Shown in pieces: positions 5,919 to 11,790 of a stretch of DNA of 12,370 nucleotides. The notes under the pieces were generated by a model. That model saw nothing but the letters and a program-made list of their open reading frames with translations. It was not told where the DNA came from and did no database searches. The DNA is from Candidatus Methanophagales archaeon (GTDB taxonomy: Archaea > Halobacteriota > Syntropharchaeia > Alkanophagales > Methanospirareceae), in contig PIXU01000291.1 in the NCBI GenBank assembly GCA_003601795.1, forward strand, positions 1 through 12,370, in the 5' to 3' direction. Both the position numbers and the translations under genes were made by a program. The number at the start of each line of letters is the position of its first letter. Positions within the stretch are counted from its first letter, which is position 1.

Positions 5919-7433
5919 CTATACATCGCTTGCGGTCACATTCAGCGTAAATGTGTCCTCCACCGCACCCCCTGGACTGCGATAGACCATATTTAGGGTT
6001 GCATTACCTGCACCGGCAACCTCAAACGTGGCGATTTGCTTACCGGGAGGACCACCGACAAAACCGGGTTCGGGTACATAATCCGGCACAAATACGACAT
6101 CTCCTACTTGCCGCAGCACTTGCTCATCAAGTTCTGCTATCTTCCACCAGTAGCCAGTACTACCAGGGTTCGACGTTTCAAAGGAGATAACCAGGAATTT
6201 TCCTGTCGTAACGTTGATCGTGGTATTGTTGTTAGTCTCATTGAGATACGTTGGTGATATAGCCTCAATCAGCTCAAGCTCGTCCACGAGATTACCATTG
6301 CGATAAGTTTGTGATTTCGGAGACAAGAGCTCATTATTCTGCGTGCTCATCCAGTACTTTCTCGCATTCGAGATCGGCACTCCCGCTACATCATAACTGA
6401 TATTATTTTCGATTACTATGCATTGGAATGTGCCAAGTGGTACTGTTACTACATCCAGAGTTACCTTACCCGCTACTACTGCTGTGCTGTTAATTGGAAT
6501 CACTGCGCCCGTTTTATTGACTATTATGCCAGTGACATTGGATGTAGACGTCCATGTCTTTCCAATCCAAAGCGGGAAATCACGCATCACAAACGCCGGG
6601 TCAAACGTCAAATTCGCTAGTTCTCTTCCAGGTGCCTCTGTCACCGCCCGTCTCATCAGGTTATCTTTATTCTCAATATCACTACAAACGTACATCTTAG
6701 TAATGTCCGTGGGTGTGCTTATGTTAGCTATATAATATGACTCATTGTCTATCATTTCTGCCGAAGTAAAGAGGCCAACAGTGGCATTCTTTCCGACATT
6801 CTCTGGTGTCATAGCATCAACGGTAATGTTGCAGATGTAAATCATTGGCGGAACCCAGGGTGAATATGGTACTACGATGGTCACGCTATTCAGTTTGCAT
6901 GGTGTACCACCATCAGCAAGACTCTCTTCCCATCCGCTTGTTGCATTCAGTTCTAGCGTTTTACCGTTTCCATCCGCGCCCCATGATGCATTGTATGTCA
7001 CCTCGTCAATAATGTCTGATGTGGCATTTTTCAGCGCTATGTGTTCTCCTGTGTTACTTAGTCCAAATGCGCTATCAATCACTGTACAATTACATTCGGG
7101 ATGTTTATTTAAGAACGCTGTTGCATTGTCGGCTATAATTGCATATCCTCCCACAGGGATAGTCATGCTTCCCTGGACTAGTGTTAAGTGATGATTTGTA
7201 TCCTCCTCATAAAACTTCCAGTCTGTAATGTTTATGTCCGTTGTGTCCTTGTTGTATATCTCAAGCCATTCGTGATTTTTGTCTGCTCCAGATGGATTAT
7301 ACATTATCTCATTGATGTTTATATCGCCGATTGTTTGTGCACTCGCCATTACTGGTAGCATAGATATCAACGCTAATATTGCCGCCGTCACTACAAATGC
7401 AGTCTTTACCTTATTCTCTTTTTTATCGTTCAT
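5919..7433 (-). CDS. Secreted lamin-tail-domain protein fused to a chagasin-like (I42) protease inhibitor domain
   Basis: A 504-residue exported protein, paralog of its neighbour. Residues 1-33 are a signal peptide (cleavage likely after SAQ). Residues 38-180 are a lamin-tail domain (INEIMYNPSG, WLEIYNKDTTDINITDW, SWGADGNGKTLELNA). Residues about 197-394 are the beta-rich domain shared with the paralog (DFPLWIGKTWT, RKYWMS). Residues about 408-502 resemble chagasin, a reversible inhibitor of papain-family cysteine peptidases. Three loops match: NPGSTGYWW at 422-430 (chagasin NPTTGY), GGPPG at 460-464 (GxGG loop) and YRSPGG at 484-489 (RPW/F loop). The first loop has one extra residue and the third lacks the aromatic, so potency is uncertain. 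The Ig-like module of the paralog is absent. Many N-glycosylation sequons. The start at 7433 is preferred over an upstream ATG (7499) because it matches the paralog and follows the same AAAGGAGGTG. Confidence 0.75.
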   Translation of the reverse strand: MNDKKENKVKTAFVVTAAILALISMLPVMASAQTIGDININEIMYNPSGADKNHEWLEIYNKDTTDINITDWKFYEEDTNHHLTLVQGSMTIPVGGYAIIADNATAFLNKHPECNCTVIDSAFGLSNTGEHIALKNATSDIIDEVTYNASWGADGNGKTLELNATSGWEESLADGGTPCKLNSVTIVVPYSPWVPPMIYICNITVDAMTPENVGKNATVGLFTSAEMIDNESYYIANISTPTDITKMYVCSDIENKDNLMRRAVTEAPGRELANLTFDPAFVMRDFPLWIGKTWTSTSNVTGIIVNKTGAVIPINSTAVVAGKVTLDVVTVPLGTFQCIVIENNISYDVAGVPISNARKYWMSTQNNELLSPKSQTYRNGNLVDELELIEAISPTYLNETNNNTTINVTTGKFLVISFETSNPGSTGYWWKIAELDEQVLRQVGDVVFVPDYVPEPGFVGGPPGKQIATFEVAGAGNATLNMVYRSPGGAVEDTFTLNVTASDV

Positions 7434-7474
7434 TTTTTTCTTTTTCACCTCCTTTATTTTACTTATCCCTGAAA

Positions 7475-7483
7475 CTATAAAAG
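7475..7483 (-). promoter_or_regulatory. TATA box of the lamin-tail/chagasin gene
   Basis: CTTTTATAG on the minus strand, about 26 bp before the likely start of transcription near 7453. It would leave the ribosome binding site (7445-7452) at the very start of the message, an arrangement like that of the paralog. Confidence 0.45.
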
Positions 7484-7548
7484 TATGTACGGACTTCATG
7501 TAAGGAGAATAAGTAAGATCCTGAAATAAGTATTATGCGTTCCGCTCT

Positions 7549-7557
7549 CTTTAAAAG
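7549..7557 (+). promoter_or_regulatory. TATA box of the winged-helix/dph5 unit
   Basis: CTTTAAAAG on the plus strand, giving a predicted start near 7580, just ahead of GGTGAT (7584-7589) and the ATG at 7596. The 162-bp gap to the minus-strand lamin-tail/chagasin gene is therefore a divergent promoter region. Confidence 0.45.
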
Positions 7558-7595
7558 AACACACATCAAAAGTAAATACTTAAGGTGATTAACTA

Positions 7596-7817
7596 ATGCC
7601 CGACACCGAAAAGCGAATGAATGCGATTCTACGCATCTTAGAAGATCAACAGCCCCATTCAGTGTCTGAGATAGCATCACGTGTAAACACTTCAGAGGAA
7701 AAAGTCGAACTATTCTTACGTTTCTTAGCTAAATACGGATTTGTCACATACGATGAAGATAAAAAAACCGCTACAATTCGTGCTGATTCCTTCTCGCTTA
7801 AAGAAACTTCTCTTTAA
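7596..7817 (+). CDS. Small winged-helix DNA-binding protein
   Basis: A 73-residue protein that is almost entirely one winged helix-turn-helix. MNAILRILEDQQPHSVSEIA and SRVNTSEEKVELFLRFLAKY supply three helices, and GFVTYDEDKKTATI forms the wing. This resembles the short ArsR/MarR-like regulators common in archaea, without a sensing domain. It has no cysteines for a metal site. GGTGAT 6 nt upstream supports the start. It lies 9 nt ahead of dph5 on the same strand, so the two are probably cotranscribed. Whether it regulates that unit, the divergent lamin-tail gene, or something else is unknown. Confidence 0.65.
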   Translation: MPDTEKRMNAILRILEDQQPHSVSEIASRVNTSEEKVELFLRFLAKYGFVTYDEDKKTATIRADSFSLKETSL

Positions 7818-7826
7818 AATAAAAAA

Positions 7827-8600
7827 ATGCTCACTTTCGTAGGTCTCGGGTTATACGACGAGAAGGACATAACCTTGAAAGGGTTAGAAGCGGTAAGAGA
7901 GGCAGATGTGGTGTATGCAGAATTTTACACCTCCCCTTTAGGTGGTAAAACAGTAGAAAAGATGCAAGAAGTGTATGGCAAACGAATTTCTGTGCTTGAG
8001 CGAAGGGACGTGGAGGAAAAAGCAGAAGAAGGGATTTTAAAGCACGCAAAGCACCAGAAAGTGGTTTTACTCAGTGGAGGCGATGCGATGATTGCGACCA
8101 CGCACGTTGATTTACGGCTCAGAGCAATAGATATGAGAATAGAGACGAGGATAATACATGCACCCTCTATTTCCTCTGCAGTTGCCGGATTATGCGGTCT
8201 CCAGAGTTACAAGTTTGGTAAATCCGCAACGATTGCAGCGCCATACGGCAAAAAAGGGATTATCTCTGCAGTGCCGTACGACACGCTAATAGCAAACAAG
8301 GAGCGAGGGCTGCATACTCTGCTCTATCTTGATATTCCGATGCGCATAAACGAAGCATTAGAACTGCTGGAAACGGCAGAGGAAAAAAGGAACTTAGGTG
8401 GAGAAACACTGAAAAAGTCAATAGCGGTTGGAATAGCGAGAGCAGGGTCGGATAAGCCAGTTGTACGGGCAGACTATTTTGGTGCATTGAAAAGCTACGA
8501 TTTTGGTGAACTGCCTCATGTGCTCGTCGTTCCCGGGGAGTTGCATTTTTTAGAGAGGGAGGCGTTGATAAAAATTGCGCAGGCTCCGGAGCGTATTTGA
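7827..8600 (+). CDS. dph5: Diphthine synthase (diphthamide biosynthesis methyltransferase)
   Basis: An S-adenosylmethionine-dependent methyltransferase that trimethylates the 3-amino-3-carboxypropyl group on the target histidine of elongation factor 2, an early step of diphthamide synthesis in the cytoplasm. The 257 residues are the normal archaeal length. MLTFVGLGLYDEKDIT (1-16) is the family start. Residues 25-33 (EADVVYAEF) and 83-93 (SGGDAMIATTH) match the tetrapyrrole-methylase fold and its SAM site. HAPSISSAVAGLCGLQSYKF (111-130) is highly characteristic of Dph5, as is LPHVLVVPGELHFLE at the C-terminus. It follows a small winged-helix gene by 9 nt with no clear ribosome binding site, only an A-rich stretch. 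No other diphthamide gene is in the window. Confidence 0.93.
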   Translation: MLTFVGLGLYDEKDITLKGLEAVREADVVYAEFYTSPLGGKTVEKMQEVYGKRISVLERRDVEEKAEEGILKHAKHQKVVLLSGGDAMIATTHVDLRLRAIDMRIETRIIHAPSISSAVAGLCGLQSYKFGKSATIAAPYGKKGIISAVPYDTLIANKERGLHTLLYLDIPMRINEALELLETAEEKRNLGGETLKKSIAVGIARAGSDKPVVRADYFGALKSYDFGELPHVLVVPGELHFLEREALIKIAQAPERI

Positions 8601-8634
8601 CAAGAGGGAATAATTGATAATCGTACGCAGATGA

Positions 8635-8751
8635 ACGCAGATAACCCGGATTTTAAACATAAGGAATTGACGGAGGAAATTATGAGGATATAAGGATGAT
8701 AGAACTCACTTTTGGCACTGATTTTCTGCGTAAATCCGCCTAAATCTGCGT
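8635..8751. repeat. Nested inverted repeat with ACGCAGAT arms
   Basis: ACGCAGAT (8635-8642) pairs with ATCTGCGT (8744-8751). Inside, CGGATTT (8647-8653) pairs with AAATCCG (8732-8738). Together they make a 15-bp interrupted stem around about 78 nt. A direct copy of ACGCAGAT lies at 8625-8632 and a partial TCTGCGT at 8725-8731. Such ACGCAGAT-rich palindromes occur as dispersed repeats in many prokaryotic genomes (recalled, not checked). No open frame in the interior deserves a gene call. Confidence 0.6.
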
Positions 8752-8771
8752 CCTAAATAGGTAGAAGTTAT

Positions 8772-8782
8772 ACTTTATATAC
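8772..8782 (+). promoter_or_regulatory. TATA box of the S16 peptidase gene
   Basis: ACTTTATATAC, a strong archaeal TATA box 30-40 bp before the ATG at 8812. Transcription would start near 8803, leaving a very short leader; AGAGGAC (8799-8805) is the only ribosome-binding-site candidate. Confidence 0.6.
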
Positions 8783-8811
8783 AACAAGAAAATAATTAGA
8801 GGACAAACGTT

Positions 8812-9642
8812 ATGAACCGTAAAAACACGATAATCGCTGTGCTTTGCATCCTTTTGATTGCGTCTACGTCTATTTCTTATCACGTTTACCAACAGCAGCA
8901 GCAAGTGATAGACATACAGGAGAACATTATCGAGAAACTCATCCATGCGGGAAATGCGGATAATGAGGAAAAACAAACGCCTGCAAACGTGAACATGAAC
9001 GTGCCTGTTTCTGTGCCCGTGACTGAAAGCGAAAGCGACAGTTGTGCTAATATCGTTGCTGTAAGAAGTGATACGCATTTGGGCGTGATAGGCAAGGTGC
9101 ATGTGGAGTTAAAAGAAGGAAAGGGGAACGTGCTGGTTAACACGAATCCGTTTGTCGAATCTACAACGCAATATTCGGTACGAGAAGCAGTGAAGGTTGC
9201 TGAGGACTACACCAATATAAACATCACGAACAGGGACATTATCGTTTATTTTGACATCAACGGTACTTTGATAGGTGGACCCTCAGCCGGAGCTGCCATT
9301 ACTGCCGCCACTATAGCTGCGATAGAGAATAAGGAAGTAAGGCAGGACGCGGCTATCACCGGAACCATTGAGGAAGGAGGGCGCATAGGGCAGGTAGGCG
9401 GTGTGTTTGAAAAGGCCGTAGCGGCGGAGGAGAATAGCATGGAACTTTTCTTGGTGCCAAGGGGTCAAAAAAAGCTGATTTATTACGAGCAGGAAATAGG
9501 AGAGAGAGAAATATTTGGATTCACGTTTACGAGGGTTTATTACATACCAAAAGAGGTAGACCTCGGCGAATATATGAAGGAAAAGATGGAAGTGGAAGAG
9601 GTGTCAACAATTGATGAGGTGGTGGCGTATATGGTCACATAA
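8812..9642 (+). CDS. Membrane-anchored Lon-type (S16) serine peptidase domain protein
   Basis: A 276-residue protein with one N-terminal membrane helix (about 7-23), a coiled, Gln-rich stretch (27-45), a low-complexity linker to about 75, and then a Lon proteolytic domain. The Ser-Lys dyad is visible: S158 in GGPSAGAAI and K201 in GQVGGVFEKAVAAEE. Their 43-residue spacing equals that of E. coli Lon S679/K722. GTIEEGGRIGQVGG is the usual segment between them. There is no Walker A/B ATPase domain and none in the neighbouring genes. With the positive-inside rule (MNRK before the helix) the peptidase would lie outside the cytoplasm, so it would act without ATP-driven unfolding, on flexible or small substrates (inference). 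AAA-less S16 proteins are known in archaea. It has its own promoter. Substrates are unknown. Confidence 0.85.
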   Translation: MNRKNTIIAVLCILLIASTSISYHVYQQQQQVIDIQENIIEKLIHAGNADNEEKQTPANVNMNVPVSVPVTESESDSCANIVAVRSDTHLGVIGKVHVELKEGKGNVLVNTNPFVESTTQYSVREAVKVAEDYTNINITNRDIIVYFDINGTLIGGPSAGAAITAATIAAIENKEVRQDAAITGTIEEGGRIGQVGGVFEKAVAAEENSMELFLVPRGQKKLIYYEQEIGEREIFGFTFTRVYYIPKEVDLGEYMKEKMEVEEVSTIDEVVAYMVT

Positions 9643-9655
9643 AAAAAACGTTAAC

Positions 9656-9665
9656 TTTATATAGT
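9656..9665 (+). promoter_or_regulatory. TATA box of the gar1 unit
   Basis: CTTTATATAG, 13 bp after the stop of the peptidase gene. Predicted start is near 9687, about 15 nt before the gar1 ATG. The T-run at 9673-9680 between them could also terminate the upstream transcript. Confidence 0.55.
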
Positions 9666-9701
9666 ATCATTTGTTTTTTTTATTGTATTCAATAATCAAT
9701 A

Positions 9702-9968
9702 ATGAAAAGAAAAGTTCAGAGGCAGGGCTTGAGGGCACTGGGCACTGCACTCCACATCATAGACCATAAATTAATTGTGCGAGGAGCACGAGTAAAAGTT
9801 GAACATATACTCAATTCCGTAGTTATGACCGGGGACAACCGAAAAATAGGTAGAGTTTACGATATTTTTGGCCCTGTTGACCAGCCTTACATCAGTATAA
9901 AGGTATTCAAGGGCGTAAACGAGGAAGAGCTAAAAGGGCTTGTAAATAAAAAGATATTTTCTCGATGA
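9702..9968 (+). CDS. gar1: H/ACA ribonucleoprotein subunit Gar1
   Basis: An 88-residue protein matching archaeal Gar1, the H/ACA guide RNP subunit that binds the pseudouridine synthase Cbf5 and helps substrate turnover in rRNA pseudouridylation. The Gar1/Naf1 beta-barrel core is clear: LIVRGARVKVEHILNSVV, then KIGRVYDIFGPVDQPYISIK (about 48-67), with the family signature GxVxDxFGPVxxPYxxIK. Length is normal for archaeal Gar1, which lacks the Gly-Arg-rich tails of eukaryotes. No ribosome binding site is seen before the ATG, and the predicted leader is short. It precedes a TFB gene by 63 bp, an order found in many archaea. Confidence 0.92.
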   Translation: MKRKVQRQGLRALGTALHIIDHKLIVRGARVKVEHILNSVVMTGDNRKIGRVYDIFGPVDQPYISIKVFKGVNEEELKGLVNKKIFSR

Positions 9969-10031
9969 CGTGAGGTGTGCTGTTGTGTTGTGTAAGAAGA
10001 AGAGAATAGAAGCTGAGGAGGCATAAAAGAG

Positions 10032-10763
10032 ATGCGAGAAGGAAATACCGGGGACAAGGAAGAAAGCACAAGAAGCGTAAAAAGTGGAAATACCAAAACC
10101 GCAGACTCGGATAGGGAGCGTTTACACAGGCTTAGTGAACATCAAAGGCGGAAAAAAATAAGTACCTCAATTAATAGGCAGCGTTTGGTTGCGCAAGCCG
10201 AGATAGATAGACTGTCCACACTGCTTTCTATACCTGACAAAACGCGAGAGGACAGCATGGAAATATATCGCGATGCGTGGGAAAATAATTTGATTCATGG
10301 GCGTTCAATCGAGAAAATCCTGGCTGCGTCTATCTACCTGGCGTGCCGCAAACATAATGTGCCAAGAACGCTTGACGAAGTAGAAGATGCAACAAAGGTG
10401 GGAAGGAAGGACATAATGAAGACGTGCAAGTTATTGACTGCCCGACTGGGAATGAGGCTTGCTCCAATCTCTCCTCTGGACTACGTGAGTGGCTTCTGCG
10501 CTAAATTGAATTTGAAACCGCAGGTAGAGGAACGTGCGAAGGAGATAATAAAAGAGGCTTTAGATAGGGGCATAACAAGTGGGCGAGGTCCCACGGGCAT
10601 AGCAGCATCGGCGATATACATAGCGGCAATCTTATGCGATGACCGAAAGACGCAAAATGACGTTGCTAAGGCCTCCGGTGTTACTGAAGTAACGCTACGT
10701 GTGAGGTATAAAGAGATAACAAAGGAATTGGGAATAAGAGTGGAGGTAAATGGGAAACTTTGA
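10032..10763 (+). CDS. tfb: Transcription initiation factor TFB-like, lacking the zinc ribbon
   Basis: A TFIIB-family protein of 243 residues. Two cyclin-like repeats are intact: the first about 52-140 (SIEKILAASIYLACRKHNVP, RTLDEVEDATKVGRKDI) and the second about 148-236 (SGRGPTGIAASAIYIAAILC). The second ends in the helix-turn-helix that reads the BRE (TQNDVAKASGVTEVTLRVRY). These bind TBP-DNA at promoters. Normal TFB is about 300 residues and starts with a zinc ribbon (CPxCG pairs) that recruits RNA polymerase. Here residues 1-50 are charged and contain no cysteine, and no ribbon is found just upstream in any plus frame. A piece around 26-49 (DSDRERLHRL...STSI) may be a relic of the B-linker. 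GAGGAGG (about 10015-10021) precedes the ATG. It sits between gar1 and hisA and overlaps hisA by 14 bp. It may be an altered or regulatory TFB with another full TFB elsewhere (inference). Confidence 0.88.
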   Translation: MREGNTGDKEESTRSVKSGNTKTADSDRERLHRLSEHQRRKKISTSINRQRLVAQAEIDRLSTLLSIPDKTREDSMEIYRDAWENNLIHGRSIEKILAASIYLACRKHNVPRTLDEVEDATKVGRKDIMKTCKLLTARLGMRLAPISPLDYVSGFCAKLNLKPQVEERAKEIIKEALDRGITSGRGPTGIAASAIYIAAILCDDRKTQNDVAKASGVTEVTLRVRYKEITKELGIRVEVNGKL

Positions 10764-11493
10764 GGTGATACCTGCGATAGACCTTAGCGGTGGCAGATGT
10801 GTTCAACTGAGACAGGGTAAGAAGGAGGAAGAGATATTCTCTTCGGCTGATAGTCCCGTGGAGATAGCGAAGAAATGGGTTATGCAGGGTGCGACTCGCT
10901 TGCACATAATTGATTTGGACGGTGCGTTTCAAGCCACGAAGAACAATTTTGCGGTGGTCAAAAACATAGCGGAATCAGAAGGAGTAAGAGGAAAAGCAAA
11001 GATTCAGGTGGGTGGGGGAATCAGGTCATACGCAGCAGCGGTTATGTTTCTCGATATAGGTGTGGACAGGATAATATTTGGTACGGCAGCGTTAAAATCG
11101 CCGAATCTTGTGGAGACGGTAGTGGATGAGTTCTCGTCTGAACGGGTAATGGTTGCGCTGGACGTAAGAAAAGGGAAAGTGGCGATAGATGGATGGCGAG
11201 AAACGACAGGGTTGGCGGCTAAGGAAGCAGCGAAGGAAGCAGAGAGAATGGGTGCAGGCAGCTTACTATTCACGAACATAGACGTTGAAGGTTTGATGAG
11301 GGGAATAGAACCGAAGATTGTAGAGGAGTTCGTGCGTGCTGTGAGCGTGCCCGTGGTTATAGCGGGAGGAGTAAGCAGTAGGGAGGACGTTGAGCGGATA
11401 AAAGAAGCGGGAGCAAGTGGAGTGGTGATAGGCAGCGCGTTGTACACAGGGAAGTTAGCGGGGTTAGTGGGATTAGCGGGGTTAGCGGTTTAG
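10750..11493 (+). CDS. hisA: Phosphoribosylformimino-AICAR ribotide isomerase HisA
   Basis: The fourth step of histidine synthesis: an Amadori isomerisation of ProFAR to PRFAR by a cytoplasmic (beta/alpha)8 barrel. The start VIPAIDLSGGRCVQL contains catalytic D11; the second catalytic Asp is D138 in VALDVRKGKV. Phosphate-binding loops QVGGGIR (86-92), IAGGVSS (204-210) and VIGSALYTG (226-234) are intact. Length is 247 residues. The ATG at 10750 overlaps tfb; GGAGGT (10742-10747) lies only 2 nt ahead, and a GTG at 10766 at the VIPAID motif is an alternative start. The last 13 residues (KLAGLVGLAGLAV) come from a G-rich repeat and replace the usual charged terminal helix. It is alone: no other his gene is in view. 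Confidence 0.93.
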   Translation: MGNFEVIPAIDLSGGRCVQLRQGKKEEEIFSSADSPVEIAKKWVMQGATRLHIIDLDGAFQATKNNFAVVKNIAESEGVRGKAKIQVGGGIRSYAAAVMFLDIGVDRIIFGTAALKSPNLVETVVDEFSSERVMVALDVRKGKVAIDGWRETTGLAAKEAAKEAERMGAGSLLFTNIDVEGLMRGIEPKIVEEFVRAVSVPVVIAGGVSSREDVERIKEAGASGVVIGSALYTGKLAGLVGLAGLAV

Positions 11494-11516
11494 AGAGGTT
11501 GGCGGTTTGGCGGGTT
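11449..11516 (+). repeat. G-rich degenerate tandem repeat (GGGTTAGCG units) over the hisA 3' end
   Basis: Repeated units such as GGGGTTAGTGGGATTAGCG and GGGGTTAGCGG run from codon 235 of hisA through its stop and about 20 bp beyond (GGTTGGCGGTTTGGCGGGTTAG). Runs of three or four G are spaced by 5-8 nt, giving a quadruplex-like pattern on the coding strand. It codes for Gly-Leu-Ala/Val repeats. Confidence 0.7.
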
Positions 11517-11552
11517 AGATATAGGGGATAAAACAGAGGTTCTAATTTGCAT

Positions 11553-11579
11553 AGGTGTCTGGATACGGTACGGACACCT
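11553..11579. repeat. Hairpin between hisA and tRNA-Asn
   Basis: AGGTGTCTG (11553-11561) and CGGACACCT (11571-11579) pair over 9 bp (one T-G), with the 9-nt loop GATACGGTA. It lies between the end of hisA (+) and the 3' end of tRNA-Asn (-). No T-run follows on either side, so intrinsic termination is doubtful; it could help mark the ends of both transcripts. Confidence 0.5.
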
Positions 11580-11593
11580 GACATCTTCAACAA

Positions 11594-11666
11594 CGCCGCT
11601 GACAGGACTCGAACCTGTGACAAGCCGGTTAACAGCCGGGCACTCTACCAACTGAGTTACAGCGGC
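11594..11666 (-). tRNA. tRNA-Asn (anticodon GUU)
   Basis: A 73-nt cloverleaf without intron on the minus strand. The acceptor stem GCCGCTG/CAGCGGC is perfect. D arm ACTC/GAGT with AGTTGGTA loop; anticodon arm CCCGG-CTGTTAA-CCGGC; T arm ACAGG-TTCGAGT-CCTGT. The anticodon GUU reads both Asn codons. The outermost pair of the anticodon stem is C27-C43, a mismatch; the other four pairs are G-C. The discriminator base is G, and CCA is not encoded, as is common in archaea. It converges on hisA and diverges from the zinc-ribbon gene to its right. Confidence 0.95.
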
Positions 11667-11689
11667 AGGACGGTATTCTTGGTTCTGCA

Positions 11690-11703
11690 CTATTTTATTA
11701 TCT
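11690..11703 (-). promoter_or_regulatory. TATA-like element of tRNA-Asn
   Basis: On the minus strand TAGATAATAAAATA lies about 25-35 bp before the mature tRNA 5' end, at archaeal TATA distance. AT-rich DNA extends to 11735 and probably also serves the plus-strand gene. Confidence 0.35.
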
Positions 11704-11790
11704 ATCTGTTCTTATTTAAACATAAATATAGATAATGCCAGTGAAAAAAAAACTAAAATACTGACCCGGGAAGAGCGACATTACTTCTTT

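Larger units (their letters stand above)
8601..8811. other. Intergenic region between dph5 and the S16 peptidase gene
   Basis: No supportable coding sequence. It holds a nested inverted repeat (8635-8751) and the TATA box of the downstream gene. Confidence 0.6.

Noticed and set aside
5919..7499. Start of the lamin-tail/chagasin gene at the upstream ATG (7499)
   Set aside because: It would place 22 extra residues before the signal peptide and put the TATA box and ribosome binding site inside the gene; the ATG at 7433 matches the paralog.
8740..9102. A 120-residue minus-strand open frame over the S16 peptidase start
   Set aside because: It overlaps the peptidase promoter and signal-anchor region antisense, and is rich in His/Arg without a recognisable domain.
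11004..11447. A 147-residue minus-strand open frame inside hisA
   Set aside because: It is antisense to an unambiguous HisA with all catalytic residues, and has no ribosome binding site or family features.
11449..11516. CRISPR-like or true telomeric repeat
   Set aside because: The units are short, degenerate, have no spacers and lie within a coding sequence; the likeness to GGGTTA telomeres is a sequence coincidence.
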